Assembly: GCF_003818115.1 (NCBI RefSeq)
Contig: NZ_RPOI01000016.1
Location: forward strand, 62,001-126,000
Reading direction: 5' to 3'
Length of the DNA: 64,000 nt
Origin: Citrobacter youngae
GTDB lineage: Bacteria; Pseudomonadota; Gammaproteobacteria; Enterobacterales; Enterobacteriaceae
The notes under the pieces were generated by a model, which searched no databases, was not told where the DNA came from, and was given only the letters and a program-made list of their open reading frames with translations. A program made the translations under genes and the position numbers. Shown piece after piece: positions 20,935 through 30,109 of this stretch. Each line of letters opens with the position of its first letter. The first letter of the stretch is position 1.

Positions 20935-22125
20935 TTACATGATGCGACAGGCAAACCCTTTCAGATACAGCCCTTCCGGGTAGGTAGCGATCACAGGATG
21001 ATCGGCGGCCTGACGGAACTGCTCTATAAATTGTACATCACGCCCGGCATCTATTGCGGCATCGGCGATGATTTTCTGAAATAAATCGGTGGTCATCAAT
21101 CCGGAGCAGGAGAATGTCAGCAGTACGCCACCCGGATTCAGCAACTGAATTGCCAGCATATTGATGTCTTTATAGCCACGGCAGGCGCCCATCAACTGGC
21201 TCTTGTTTTCGACAAACTTCGGCGGGTCCATCACGATAACATCAAATTTCTCACCACGATCGCGATATGCGCGCAGCAACTTGAACACGTCATCACGCAC
21301 AAACTCAGCTTTGCTCAGATCCAGCTTGTTCAGCTCTACGTTCTGGCGGGCAATATCGAGCGCTTCCTGGGAGGTGTCGACGCTGACCACCTGACGGCAT
21401 CCGCCCATTAATGCTGAAACCGCAAAGCCGCCGGTATAAGAGAAACAGTTCAGGACACGTTTGTTTTCCACGTAACGACGCGTGGCCAGGCGGCTGTCAC
21501 GCTGATCGAGGTAATAACCGGTTTTATGTCCGTGCTGAATATCAACCAGCAGTTTCATCCCGTGCTCTTCAATCGGCAGTAGGGCTGGCGGCAGTTCACC
21601 CGTGACGGGGCCCTGAGTCAGTTCCATGCCTTCTTTTTTACGCACGGCAACATCGCTACGGTCATAAATTGCGCACTCCGGGAAGACAACCTGCAGGGCG
21701 CTAATCAATGCGGCGCGTTGATATTCAGCACCGGCGCTGAGCAACTGCAATACCAGGAAGTTGCCGAAGCGGTCAATGGTGACGCCCGGCAGACCATCGG
21801 ATTCGCCGGCGATCAGACGGTAGCTATCCAAACCATCTTTGTTCGCCAGCCAGTCTCGCCATTTCTGTGCCTGTTGCAGACGGCGGGTAAAGAAATCAAT
21901 ATCGATGGATTCAGACTTGTCGAATGTCCAGACGCGTGCACGGATCTGCGACGCGGGTGAGTACGCGCCGCGTGCTAACCATTTACCCTGATGGTCAACA
22001 ATATCGATGGTTTCACCGAGGTTGGCTTTACCTTCCATACGTGCGACGGCACCGGAAAATACCCACGGATGGCGACGAAGTAATGATTTTTCGCGCCCTT
22101 TGGCTAACACTAAACGTACACTCAT
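20935..22125 (-). CDS. rlmI: 23S rRNA m5C1962 methyltransferase RlmI
   Basis: SAM-dependent enzyme that methylates C1962 of 23S rRNA. It has 396 residues, as in E. coli. An N-terminal PUA domain ([23 protein letters not shown] region) is followed by an EEHGMKL linker and a Rossmann methyltransferase with [11 protein letters not shown] (about 220-230), DTSQEAL and catalytic motif VMDPPKF (about 295). Start ATG at 22125. Confidence 0.96.
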   Translation of the reverse strand: MSVRLVLAKGREKSLLRRHPWVFSGAVARMEGKANLGETIDIVDHQGKWLARGAYSPASQIRARVWTFDKSESIDIDFFTRRLQQAQKWRDWLANKDGLDSYRLIAGESDGLPGVTIDRFGNFLVLQLLSAGAEYQRAALISALQVVFPECAIYDRSDVAVRKKEGMELTQGPVTGELPPALLPIEEHGMKLLVDIQHGHKTGYYLDQRDSRLATRRYVENKRVLNCFSYTGGFAVSALMGGCRQVVSVDTSQEALDIARQNVELNKLDLSKAEFVRDDVFKLLRAYRDRGEKFDVIVMDPPKFVENKSQLMGACRGYKDINMLAIQLLNPGGVLLTFSCSGLMTTDLFQKIIADAAIDAGRDVQFIEQFRQAADHPVIATYPEGLYLKGFACRIM

Positions 22126-22219
22126 AATTTACTATTCTGTCAATTCAAAGAAATGGGCGCCATTGTCCTGAGTTTTACGTGTATTTGCAACGCGCACCGC
22201 GATGATAAGGAGAACCATA

Positions 22220-22501
22220 ATGTCGAAAGTCTGCATAATTGCCTGGGTCTATGGCCGGGTACAGGGGGTGGGATTTCGCTATACCACTCAGCATGAAGCG
22301 CAACGGCTGGGATTGACTGGCTACTCGAAGAATATGGATGACGGCAGCGTAGAGGTTGTCGCCTGCGGTGAAAGCGACCGGGTGGAACAACTGATGAAGT
22401 GGTTAAAAGCCGGGGGCCCGCGTAGCGCCAGGGTAGACAGAGTCCTCAGCGAACCGCATCGGCCTGGCGAAGAGTTAACGGGATTTAGTATCCGCTATTA
22501 A
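22220..22501 (+). CDS. yccX: Acylphosphatase YccX
   Basis: Small acylphosphatase of 93 residues that hydrolyses carboxyl-phosphate bonds. The phosphate-binding Arg lies in [11 protein letters not shown] and the catalytic Asn in [19 protein letters not shown] at 22220 follows AAGGAG. The stop overlaps the convergent tusE stop by 4 bases (TTAA). Confidence 0.95.
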   Translation: MSKVCIIAWVYGRVQGVGFRYTTQHEAQRLGLTGYSKNMDDGSVEVVACGESDRVEQLMKWLKAGGPRSARVDRVLSEPHRPGEELTGFSIRY

Positions 22502-22827
22502 ATACATTTGACCGGTTTTGGCAGACCGGCAATTTTGGTTGCCTGCTTGGCCGGACCTTTCGGGAACAGGCGGTAGAGATAACGGCTGTTGCCTTTCTCT
22601 TCGCCAAACTTATTGGCCATCGCTTTGACCAGCATACGAATAGCGGGGGAGGTATTAAACTCCAGATAAAACTCGCGCACAAAGCGCACTACTTCCCAGT
22701 GTTCAACTGACAGCGTAATTCCTTCGTTTTCAGCAATGGCAACTGCCAGCGGTTCGCTCCATTCGGTTGTGTCTTTTAAATAGCCTTCGCTATCAGTACT
22801 GATTTCTTTACCTTCAAAGATCAACAT
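22498..22827 (-). CDS. tusE: Sulfur relay protein TusE
   Basis: 109-residue DsrC/TusE-family protein that takes sulfur from TusBCD and passes it to MnmA for 2-thiolation of U34 in tRNA. The conserved penultimate Cys is present in the C-terminal PKPVKCI. Start MLIFEGKEI at 22827. It lies downstream of yccA in the same direction, but a terminator separates them. Confidence 0.96.
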   Translation of the reverse strand: MLIFEGKEISTDSEGYLKDTTEWSEPLAVAIAENEGITLSVEHWEVVRFVREFYLEFNTSPAIRMLVKAMANKFGEEKGNSRYLYRLFPKGPAKQATKIAGLPKPVKCI

Positions 22828-22864
22828 AATTCTTCACTGCGTTAGTCAAACTGGCGGCAGTTTA

Positions 22865-22895
22865 CCAAAAAAGAAAGCCCCGCATAAGCGGGGCT
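22865..22895 (-). terminator. Terminator of yccA
   Basis: AGCCCCGC (22876-22883) pairs with GCGGGGCT (22888-22895). On the minus strand the stem is followed by TTCTTTTTT, 20 bases after the yccA stop. Confidence 0.88.
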
Positions 22896-22915
22896 GGATA
22901 ATGTACGTGGTCATT

Positions 22916-23575
22916 TTAATCGCGGCTGGCGAAGCCCAGAATGCTAAGCAGGCTGACGAAGATGTTGTACAGCGATACATATAGGCTGACGGTTGCACGG
23001 ATGTAGTTGGTTTCACCACCACGGATGATGTTGCTGGTTTCAAACAGGATGGCACCTGAAGAAATCAGGATAAACACCGCGCTAATCGCCAGATGCAGCG
23101 CTGGCAGTTGCAGGAAGATATTCGCAACCATACCAATCAGCACCACCACGATACCTGCCATCAGCATACCGCCGAGGAAGGACATGTCTTTACGCGTGGT
23201 CAGAACATACGCAGAGCAGCTGAAGAAGACCAGCGCCGTACCACCCAGTGCCATACCGATCACGTCACCCATACCTGCCGACAGGTAAGTGTTCAGAATC
23301 GGTCCCAGGATGTAACCCAGGAAACCGGTGAAAGCGAAAGCAGACAGAATACCTACTGGTTTATCTGCCGTTTTGTAGGTCAGGAACATCAGACCATACA
23401 TACCAACCAGCGTCAGAATCAGACCCGGAGATGGCAGCATCAGTACTGTACTGGCAGTTGCGGTGATCGCTGAAAACGCCAGCGTCAGGCTGAGCAGGAA
23501 ATAGGTATTACGCAGCACCTTATGTGTGCTGAGTAGCGATGTACGATCGCGCGAAGAACTAATAATACGATCCAT
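22916..23575 (-). CDS. yccA: FtsH modulator YccA (BAX-inhibitor family)
   Basis: 219-residue inner-membrane protein with seven hydrophobic segments and the cytoplasmic N-terminus [20 protein letters not shown]. coli YccA is an FtsH substrate that also inhibits FtsH degradation of jammed SecY. The seventh segment ends with [18 protein letters not shown], typical of the family. Confidence 0.95.
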   Translation of the reverse strand: MDRIISSSRDRTSLLSTHKVLRNTYFLLSLTLAFSAITATASTVLMLPSPGLILTLVGMYGLMFLTYKTADKPVGILSAFAFTGFLGYILGPILNTYLSAGMGDVIGMALGGTALVFFSCSAYVLTTRKDMSFLGGMLMAGIVVVLIGMVANIFLQLPALHLAISAVFILISSGAILFETSNIIRGGETNYIRATVSLYVSLYNIFVSLLSILGFASRD

Positions 23576-23845
23576 GAGTCACTCTCTTATGACAGATGTA
23601 ATTAATGATGGAGGATAATGAAATCAAGGGGAATGACACAGCGGTTTTACCCATCTTTACGCATTTTAACCCGCCAGGCTTAAGCATATTATTTCAACAA
23701 AAGCTCCCGAATCAGATGTTAGCACTATAAGTGCAAAAATGTCAGATCCACCTCTCCCAGGTAACTGAAAAATATTGCGTTATTCCCGAATCTCTCTGAC
23801 AGTGACAGCGGTGTTTACATAAAACAGAGCAATAAGGTAAAGGGA

Positions 23846-25474
23846 ATGACTCAACATAAATCGAAGATATTGACGTTTACGCTGTTGGCTGTCTGTTTGA
23901 TGTCTATTAACGGCGCGGCAAGGGCGGCAAATGTGCCTGCAGGTACACTACTTGCAGAAAAACAGGAGCTGGTCAGAAACAACGGCAGTGAGCCAGCCTC
24001 ACTGGATCCGCATAAAGTCGAAAGCAACGTTGAGTTTAATTTAATCAGCGATATGTTCGATGGGCTGGTGGCCGTAAACCTGGATGGCACTATTGCGCCC
24101 CGTCTTGCTGCCTCCTGGGAGAATAAAGATAACACTGTCTGGACCTTCCATTTACGCCCAGGCATAACCTGGTCAGATGGATCGGCTATTACTGCACAGG
24201 ATGTCGTCTGGAGCTGGCAGCGCCTGGTTTCACCGCAAACTACCTCACCCTATGCCTCTTATCTGGGCAATATGCATGTCGCAAATGCGGTTGATATTGC
24301 TCAGGGGAAAAAAGATCCCGCGACGCTTGGAGTCAAGGCGCTGAATGACACCACGCTGGAAATTACCCTGACGCAGCCGACTGCGGCATTTTTAGCGATG
24401 CTGGCGCATCCATCGCTGGTGCCGCTGGATAAAGTGCTGATTGGCCGCTTTGGCGATAAGTGGACTCGTCCGGAGCACTTTGTCAGCAGTGGTGCGTATA
24501 AGTTGTCGCAGTGGGTCGTCAACGAGCGGATTGTTGCCGTGCGCAACCCGCATTACTGGGACAATCAGCACACGGTCATTAATAAAGTGACGTATTTGCC
24601 CATCAGTTCAGAGGCTGCAGACGTTAACCGTTACAAAGCCGGGGAAATCGATATTGTTTTTAGTGTTCCGGTCAATCAGTTCGCTCAATTGAAAAAGACG
24701 ATGGGTGATGAACTCCATGTCTCACCTCAGCTTTCAACTTATTATTATCAGTTTAATACCACGCGTGCGCCGTTTAACGACCCACGCGTGCGTCGGGCGT
24801 TGAATATGGCGCTGGATAAGGACATCATCGCACAAAAGGTGATGGGACAGGGACAGCGTGCGGCGTGGGTTATCAGCCAGCCTGAAATTGGCGGGGTAAA
24901 ATTACACGCGCCGGACTACGCATCATGGCCACTCGACAAACGCATTGCCGAGGCAAAAAAACTGCTGGCGGAAGCGGGCTACGGTCCTGAGCATCCGCTT
25001 AACTTAAATCTGCTCTACAACACTTTCGAAACGCATCAGCGAATCGCGATTGCCGCCTCGTCAATGTGGAAGAAAAATCTTGGCGTTGAGGCAAAACTGC
25101 AGAACCAGGAATGGAAAACGATGCTGGATACCATGCATACCGGCAATTTTGACGTCGTACGCTATGCATGGATAGCGGATTACGACGATGCGTCGAGTTT
25201 CCTCAATATTTTCCGCACAGGTGATAGTGAAAACACCACCCGATACAGTAATCCAGCCTTTGACGAAGCGATGCACAATGCGGCGAAAGCAACTTCGCTC
25301 CAGGAGCGAGGCAAATATTACCAGCAGGCTGAAGACCTTTTAGGGGAAGATGTGCCAGCGATTCCGGTTTACCACTATGTTCGTACCCATCTGGTGAAGC
25401 CATGGGTGGGGGGATTTGCACCGGATAACCGGGGAAACTACTACACCAAAGATATGTACATCAAAAAACAGTAA
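23846..25474 (+). CDS. Periplasmic oligopeptide-binding protein (OppA/MppA-like)
   Basis: Solute-binding protein of 542 residues, family SBP_bac_5. A signal peptide ends near ARAANVPAG. Family motifs: LVRNNGSEPASLDPHK (about 42-57), YRYKAGEIDIVFSVP-like sequence (about 265), YYYQFNTTRAPFNDPRVRRALNMALD (about 299-324) and C-terminal YYTKDMYIKKQ, as in OppA and MppA. No permease or ATPase genes adjoin, so it probably shares the Opp transporter, as MppA does. E. coli K-12 has no such gene at this spot. Confidence 0.85.
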   Translation: MTQHKSKILTFTLLAVCLMSINGAARAANVPAGTLLAEKQELVRNNGSEPASLDPHKVESNVEFNLISDMFDGLVAVNLDGTIAPRLAASWENKDNTVWTFHLRPGITWSDGSAITAQDVVWSWQRLVSPQTTSPYASYLGNMHVANAVDIAQGKKDPATLGVKALNDTTLEITLTQPTAAFLAMLAHPSLVPLDKVLIGRFGDKWTRPEHFVSSGAYKLSQWVVNERIVAVRNPHYWDNQHTVINKVTYLPISSEAADVNRYKAGEIDIVFSVPVNQFAQLKKTMGDELHVSPQLSTYYYQFNTTRAPFNDPRVRRALNMALDKDIIAQKVMGQGQRAAWVISQPEIGGVKLHAPDYASWPLDKRIAEAKKLLAEAGYGPEHPLNLNLLYNTFETHQRIAIAASSMWKKNLGVEAKLQNQEWKTMLDTMHTGNFDVVRYAWIADYDDASSFLNIFRTGDSENTTRYSNPAFDEAMHNAAKATSLQERGKYYQQAEDLLGEDVPAIPVYHYVRTHLVKPWVGGFAPDNRGNYYTKDMYIKKQ

Positions 25475-25578
25475 ACAGCAGCAGCCCGGATTTGTGTTGA
25501 ATAAACGGTCAATTTGTTGTTATTTAAGTCGATTAACAACATTTTGGCTGTTTTTCAGGCAAACGAACACATTGGTGC

Positions 25579-25607
25579 TTTACAGGTTCGTTCGGGATGT
25601 TTATAGT
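25579..25607 (+). promoter_or_regulatory. Promoter of serT
   Basis: TTTACA (25579-25584), a 17-base spacer and TATAGT (25602-25607), followed by a GC-rich discriminator GCGCC typical of stringently controlled stable-RNA promoters. The tRNA begins 10 bases after the -10 element. Confidence 0.8.
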
Positions 25608-25617
25608 GCGCCTCATT

Positions 25618-25705
25618 GGAAGCGTGGCCGAGCGGTTGAAGGCACCGGTCTTGAAAACCGGCGACCCGAAAGGGTTCTAGAGTTCGAATCTCTACGCTTC
25701 CGCCA
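25618..25705 (+). tRNA. serT: tRNA-Ser (anticodon TGA)
   Basis: 88-base class II tRNA including encoded CCA. The acceptor GGAAGCG pairs with CGCTTCC; the anticodon loop CTTGAAA has TGA at 25652-25654; a long variable arm (CGACCCGAAAGGGTTC) marks it as a serine tRNA. Its 3' end is the integration site of the island: the last bases recur at 51324-51338. Confidence 0.97.
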
Positions 25706-25706
25706 A
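25692..25706 (+). other. Attachment-site repeat, left (in serT 3' end)
   Basis: CTACGCTTCCGCCAA, the last 14 bases of serT plus one. It is repeated exactly at 51324-51338 next to the integrase, as expected for a P4-type integrase that targets tRNA 3' ends and regenerates the gene. Confidence 0.9.
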
Positions 25707-25773
25707 TTTCTTAACAAAATCAACAGCTTAGGTATTAGTTCTGATTTTGTACTGCATAAAGTATTGCATTAAA

Positions 25774-25797
25774 AGCCCGTGTAAACGGGCTTTTTTT
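25774..25797 (+). terminator. Island-borne terminator now behind serT
   Basis: AGCCCGT-GTAA-ACGGGCT followed by a T-run at 25791-25797. It stands about 70 bases after the tRNA and replaces the native terminator displaced to 51344-51375. The rest of the 320-base stretch to 26026 is AT-rich, with no gene seen. Confidence 0.85.
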
Positions 25798-26026
25798 GTA
25801 TCTAAAATCCCTGTTTTTCATCAAAAAACTTATCCAGTCTTCATCCCTTCCTATACAACTAAATCCTTTAAAAGCAGTAATCCGAGAGAGGAAGCCTCTG
25901 GAAATTTAGTGATCGATGGATGATTTCACACCAATCTTAAGAACCTACCAGCAATAAGCTCAGCTGAACTACGCCATTACTGGACAACCTATTGTTCTGT
26001 CAGTTAAAACAACTAAAAATGGTAAA

Positions 26027-26887
26027 ATGGACAGCACAGCAATGAAACGAAGCGAACTCAGGAAAGTATTGGAAGAATGGTTTGACGTTGAACGGTATGA
26101 AGCGATAAAGAAACTCACCCTACAGCAATTTTATGTTGAGGTTGAGCGGCGTATCTTGGCCTACAAGATGTTGCTGAGAAGGGATACGTTACCGCCTTTG
26201 AACAGATTCTTATTGGATGATTACCGCTATAAGATCCTAAGAGGAGAAATTTTGTTTAGCGGCGACACGTCCACGCAAGGACATGGGCTTGCCAGAACTT
26301 ACGCAGTGGTCCCCGTAACCCGGAGCAACGCACAATTATATGCGAAAAGTTTAACACTGATTGGAACACATCCTGAAACATCCCAGATAAGTCAGTCTGA
26401 ATACATGTCGGAGTACCTGAAGGAATCCGGTATCAAAAGTCTGTCCTCAGTTACTGTCGATATATTCCTGCAAGAGGCTTCAACCGAAGACATCATCGAA
26501 CACCTGAAAGTGCTCATACCCCAATGGAAAAAACAGCTAAAAATGAACGATCCGGGTGTTCGGAAGTATCGTTTTGGCAAAAGCACGTTGAGAAAAATCA
26601 TCGACTATCGACTCATCCCGATGATGGATCTCATTTTTTGGGGAGCAGATAATAATGACACCAAAATCTCACTTTCACTGATGTCATCGCTGCTGCATGA
26701 GAACAGCGAGAAGGATAGGGATGAGGGAATGCTTAAGGTGACTGACTATCCGCTGGCAATGGCGTTGCTGACAGACGAGAACTATCTGAAATCGTTTGAA
26801 GATTACATGATGGAAAACAATGTCTTAAAAGACACAAAGATTGTAGATCACGTCAAAGACGAGAAGAAGACGAAAGAAGACAAGTAA
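26027..26887 (+). CDS. DUF6387-like island protein
   Basis: 286-residue soluble, charged protein. It resembles the DUF6387 family that often lies beside tRNA-targeting islands (MKRSELRKVLEEWFDVERYEAI start, LLDDYRYKILRGEILFSGD near residue 65). No signal peptide or membrane segment is seen; the tail is Lys/Asp/Glu-rich. Start uncertain: ATG at 26027 or 26042, neither with a strong ribosome site. It is the first gene inside the left border. No function known. Confidence 0.7.
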   Translation: MDSTAMKRSELRKVLEEWFDVERYEAIKKLTLQQFYVEVERRILAYKMLLRRDTLPPLNRFLLDDYRYKILRGEILFSGDTSTQGHGLARTYAVVPVTRSNAQLYAKSLTLIGTHPETSQISQSEYMSEYLKESGIKSLSSVTVDIFLQEASTEDIIEHLKVLIPQWKKQLKMNDPGVRKYRFGKSTLRKIIDYRLIPMMDLIFWGADNNDTKISLSLMSSLLHENSEKDRDEGMLKVTDYPLAMALLTDENYLKSFEDYMMENNVLKDTKIVDHVKDEKKTKEDK

Positions 26888-27056
26888 AAAAGGGTTACGT
26901 TCGCCGTGAGCGAACGTGATCACATCCATCCTCAACCATTTTTTTTCTGTTCACATACCCCCATTTTTTTTGAAAAACTCTTTTGCCAACATCCCTAAAA
27001 CGCCATAAGCGAATTCGCTATTATTGTCCTCGTTGAAACAACAGAGGAAAAAACAA

Positions 27057-27269
27057 ATGAGAAATGAAATCGCAGGTAAAAGATTAATCCGTGTTCCAGA
27101 AGTTCTGAGAAGAGTCGGATTTAGTCGAACCACAATGTATGAGCTTATCAAGGAAGGACGATTCCCGGATAAGGTAATCATAGGGGCAAGATCTGTAGCC
27201 TTTGTGGAAAGTGAGATTGATGCATGGATTGAAAATACTATTTCCGATTCACGCAGAAATAATAAATAA
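27057..27269 (+). CDS. AlpA-family regulator / probable excisionase
   Basis: 70-residue winged helix-turn-helix protein of the phage AlpA family: RLIRVPEVLRRVGFSRTTMYELIKEGRFP (about 9-37) followed by the IGARSVAFVESEIDAWI hallmark. ATG at 27057 with GAGGAAAA 8-14 bases upstream. AlpA proteins activate integrase genes or act as recombination directionality factors; in ROD21-type islands such a gene is the excisionase. It is therefore the likely partner of the integrase at 49934-51160. Confidence 0.85.
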   Translation: MRNEIAGKRLIRVPEVLRRVGFSRTTMYELIKEGRFPDKVIIGARSVAFVESEIDAWIENTISDSRRNNK

Positions 27270-27288
27270 CATAAAAGAGGAAGCGAAA

Positions 27289-27606
27289 ATGAAAGTGCAA
27301 AAAATAGAAATAAATGTTAGCAATGATGATACAAAATACTTTGTTCTGAAAAGCGGGGAAGACTATGACTACTATTTGCGATGTATGCATGAGTATATGG
27401 GGGAAAGATTCTATCATAACCTTGAAGACGATGGTTATATGGAGTGTGTTTTAAAATCAATAATAGAGAATGGTAAGAAAGATTTTAATGAGTTCTTGAA
27501 AAAACATAAATATAAAGCATCGATTAAAAACGTATATTTTGATGAAGTGCTTGTCAACCTGAGGCAGATACATCATGTGATGAGTCACTATATTTTACAT
27601 ACATAA
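27289..27606 (+). CDS. Hypothetical acidic island protein
   Basis: 105 residues starting MKVQKIEINVSND at 27289, with AGAGGAAG upstream, 19 bases after the alpA-like gene; probably one operon. It is rich in Asp, Glu, Lys and Tyr (EDYDYYLRCMHEYMGERFYHN). No recognised domain, signal peptide or membrane segment. Codon use is AT-rich like its neighbours. Confidence 0.6.
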   Translation: MKVQKIEINVSNDDTKYFVLKSGEDYDYYLRCMHEYMGERFYHNLEDDGYMECVLKSIIENGKKDFNEFLKKHKYKASIKNVYFDEVLVNLRQIHHVMSHYILHT

Positions 27607-27626
27607 TCGCTGTCGTCATCTATTCG

Positions 27627-27640
27627 GCCCCGCAAGGGGC
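27627..27640 (+). repeat. Intercistronic GCCCC-GCAA-GGGGC hairpin
   Basis: Stem GCCCC/GGGGC with a GNRA-type loop, followed by TAATATAAAA and the next gene. A near-identical element lies at 28000-28013 before the next gene. Confidence 0.7.
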
Positions 27641-27691
27641 TAATATAAAACGAAATGAATAAAATAAGCATTTAATTATGAGGGTATAAGT

Positions 27692-27988
27692 ATGTCTAAA
27701 GAAACTGTTATTGAAAATAAATCAACAGAACTGTTTTATGATCTTGCTTGTAGATCGTTTACAGCAAGCTGGAATCTGTTCATGGAAGTTAATGGCGATG
27801 GAGATGCCAATGACTATCTGGATGATCCTGATTTTATGAGTCCCTTTATTATTTATGTGATTGACCATATTCAGAATAACTTTGAGAGATTTACCACGCA
27901 AGAGGGAAACTGTGGTGATATTAATCAGGTCAACTTTGAACAAGTAGCAGCCTTGCTGGTAGGGTATTCAGAAAACTTTAGAAAGTAA
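27692..27988 (+). CDS. Hypothetical acidic island protein
   Basis: 98 residues, strongly acidic (NGDGDANDYLDDPDFMSPF near 31-49), preceded by GAGGGT. Contains no recognised domain. Its composition resembles DNA-mimic or small phage proteins, but that is only a compositional remark. It is flanked on both sides by the GCCCC/GGGGC hairpins. Confidence 0.6.
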   Translation: MSKETVIENKSTELFYDLACRSFTASWNLFMEVNGDGDANDYLDDPDFMSPFIIYVIDHIQNNFERFTTQEGNCGDINQVNFEQVAALLVGYSENFRK

Positions 27989-27999
27989 GAACTAATCTT

Positions 28000-28013
28000 G
28001 CCCCGAAAGGGGC
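28000..28013 (+). repeat. Intercistronic GCCCC-GAAA-GGGGC hairpin
   Basis: Second copy of the hairpin seen at 27627-27640, again followed by CTAACTATAAAA and a gene start. Confidence 0.7.
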
Positions 28014-28037
28014 TAACTATAAAAAAAGGAAAAACAG

Positions 28038-28274
28038 ATGAATAATGATATGACAGTAATCGTAAGTATGTTATGTGAGAAAACACCTAAAGTGATGAAC
28101 CTTATCCAAGAGAGCTTGGATATATTTATCGCATTAAGAGGAAGCTCCGTCGAAGAAATCATGAATGATAAGACCTTGTTAGATGATTTAAATCGTTATG
28201 TAAATGAGACACTGTATGATGAGTTAGATCTGGAATATGGTTCTGTTATCATCAATATCGTTTATAACAACTAA
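28038..28274 (+). CDS. Hypothetical small acidic protein
   Basis: 78 residues, preceded by AAGGAAAAACAG. Predicted largely helical (LLDDLNRYVNETLYDELDLEYG). Same size class and composition as its neighbours; possibly a diverged paralogue of the gene at 27692, whose core also reads YLDDPDF...YVIDH. No known family recognised. Confidence 0.55.
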   Translation: MNNDMTVIVSMLCEKTPKVMNLIQESLDIFIALRGSSVEEIMNDKTLLDDLNRYVNETLYDELDLEYGSVIINIVYNN

Positions 28275-28313
28275 TTATTTTTAATAACTATCAACATAAC
28301 AAAAGGATTAAAG

Positions 28314-28664
28314 ATGAAAGAGATTATATTGAACAGCTATGATAAAACAAAAAATGAACTCATTGCTAACATCTTACAAGGGTTCTGTGATGAGATATAT
28401 GCTATTTACGAAAAAGATCCTGAAACAGCAATCTCGATTTTGAGTTGGGGGAAATATTCAGAAGTTATTTATGATGTATTGATAACTCGTGAGATAATGA
28501 AATACTCTATTAAAAATAATACATATGATATCGATAAAAATGATTTGAAGGAAGAGATTTTACATTGGCATCTGGAGCATATCATTGAACTCGCGTTTAA
28601 GAATATAAATCAGGATGAAAATCAAGACCCTGTTTATTGGAAGTTAAAAATGACAGTGATGTGA
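28314..28664 (+). CDS. Hypothetical acidic island protein
   Basis: 116 residues, preceded by AAAGGATT with 7-base spacing. Charged and helical (MKEIILNSYDKTKNELIANILQ). No recognised domain or membrane segment. Fourth in the run of small acidic proteins between alpA and the truncated H-NS gene. Confidence 0.55.
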   Translation: MKEIILNSYDKTKNELIANILQGFCDEIYAIYEKDPETAISILSWGKYSEVIYDVLITREIMKYSIKNNTYDIDKNDLKEEILHWHLEHIIELAFKNINQDENQDPVYWKLKMTVM

Positions 28665-28733
28665 TATTAAAATATGAAGAATATTCCCTCGTGTAGAGGG
28701 AAATAATTCTGTAATGAAGCGGAGATAACCAAT

Positions 28734-28976
28734 ATGATTGATGAATTCCATGTTATGTATATGTATAAAAAAATCCAAGCTGAAGCTGCGACGACAGATA
28801 TGAAAACACTGGAACAGTTTTTGAAAAAGTTCCGCCAAGTAGTTGCGGAGCGGCGGGAAGAATACTATCAGGAGATTGGTGAGAAAAAAGCGCAGAAATT
28901 GAGGGTCAAGAGATTACAACAGTTGCTTGAGAAAATGGAGCGTGACCGTGTATCGCCGGAATGCTTATTCAAATAA
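28734..28976 (+). CDS. Truncated H-NS protein (H-NST-like antagonist)
   Basis: Exactly 80 residues. TDMKTLEQFLKKFRQVVAER (about 21-40) and RREEYYQEIGEKKAQKLRVK align with the H-NS oligomerisation helices ([26 protein letters not shown]), and DRVSPECLFK parallels IDPNELL. The C-terminal DNA-binding domain (TWTGQGRTP) is absent. This size and layout match H-NST proteins of pathogenic E. coli islands, which bind H-NS and relieve its silencing. Two full-length H-NS paralogues lie in the same island at 30110 and 44577. Confidence 0.75.
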   Translation: MIDEFHVMYMYKKIQAEAATTDMKTLEQFLKKFRQVVAERREEYYQEIGEKKAQKLRVKRLQQLLEKMERDRVSPECLFK

Positions 28977-29245
28977 TGATAGCCCGGACACGAAATGTGA
29001 ACGAACATACAGGGTAAACTGATAACAGCAATTGTAATTACTCGACTGGTGAAGGTATTGTTAGTTTGTCTAAAGCATACAGGGGTGTTGAACTGATGTG
29101 ATAGTTGCCATCTGGCAAAGTAGTGCCTGATAGCCTTTCTACTTCCTCAGTGGAGATAACTGAGTGAGGTTTTGGGCAGACCATTCCATTGCTAAGCTGG
29201 CTTTTCATGTTGAGAAGGGTTCTGATGAAATTAGAGAGGACTTGC

Positions 29246-29596
29246 ATGGATTTTGAAGAGAAAAAAGAACGAGCCATTTCCATTATGAAAAGCAAGAAAA
29301 TGTGGAGCAGTAACTATGCTCCCCCTCTGTTACGCATTGCATGGAAAATGGGTATCAGGATACCTCCGTTGCCTTTCGCTCGATTCTGGCAAGTCGCTTT
29401 GTTGATGGGGATACCGATTGGCTCTGTCTGGGGAATACTGATGTGGTTTTTTACATGGAAGGAATCGGGGATGGATCCAACAGATGCTATTGCTAGAAGT
29501 TTGCTATTTGACGTTTGGATGGGGATTTCTATGGCGTTGTACCATTGGTGGAGAAGGATAGCCAATAATCTTCCAGACTGGGATGGCCTCAAGTAA
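29246..29596 (+). CDS. DUF6404-like inner membrane protein
   Basis: 116 residues from ATG 29246 (GAGAGGA 5-11 bases upstream); starts at 29189 or 29225 are possible. The N-terminal DFEEKKERAISIMKSKKMW is soluble; two membrane segments follow (about 50-70, QVALLMGIPIGSVWGILMWFF; about 83-100) and a C-terminal WRRIANNLPDWDGL. This pattern resembles DUF6404. Function unknown. Confidence 0.7.
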   Translation: MDFEEKKERAISIMKSKKMWSSNYAPPLLRIAWKMGIRIPPLPFARFWQVALLMGIPIGSVWGILMWFFTWKESGMDPTDAIARSLLFDVWMGISMALYHWWRRIANNLPDWDGLK

Positions 29597-30109
29597 AACT
29601 GACACTAAGATAAGCTGCATCCAACAGGGCCGAAGCAGAAAGTGATGGAAAGATGTCGTGGTGTTAGCTCCCAGATCTAGGCATATGCTTGTGATAATTC
29701 AAAAGCATGATTCTGTGAGAAAATTATGGTCATGCAGGCCTGATGAAAATTGAACTGACAACAAAAAACAACACTCGAAGAGCTACAGCCGTGTAGCCGC
29801 AATCATCATGCTCATTACAGATACGCGTTCTTACGAACGCAGCTCAACTGCTATGATCACTTAGTCACAACGTATTAATAAAAAAAGGACCCACGGGGGT
29901 CCTGTAAAAGGATGATAATTTTGTAGTTGTGAGAAATACAAGATAACTATAACAGCGGAAGGAACGGATAAAAACAACGAAAAGTATGCAATTATGTACA
30001 TTTATGGCGGGGGCATGCCGTAGGCTACTGCGGGGATGTTGTAGGGAATTACTATTTGACAATAAACATCATAATAAAACCGCCAAAAAAATTGACGGTT
30101 TTATTGAGG
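29597..30109. other. Non-coding stretch with two minus-strand terminators
   Basis: 513 bases without a convincing gene. An AGGACCC/GGGTCCT hairpin at 29886-29903 has a minus-strand T-run (29880-29885). A second, longer hairpin at 30073-30105 (AATAAAACCG.../...CGGTTTTATT) closes the hns gene on the minus strand. A GC-rich patch near 30006-30034 lies between them, so a short minus-strand RNA ending at 29880 is possible but no promoter was identified. Confidence 0.5.

Noticed and set aside
29865-30062. 65-codon minus-strand frame in the 29.6-30.1 kb gap
   Set aside because: Runs over a terminator hairpin; no ribosome site; unlikely coding.
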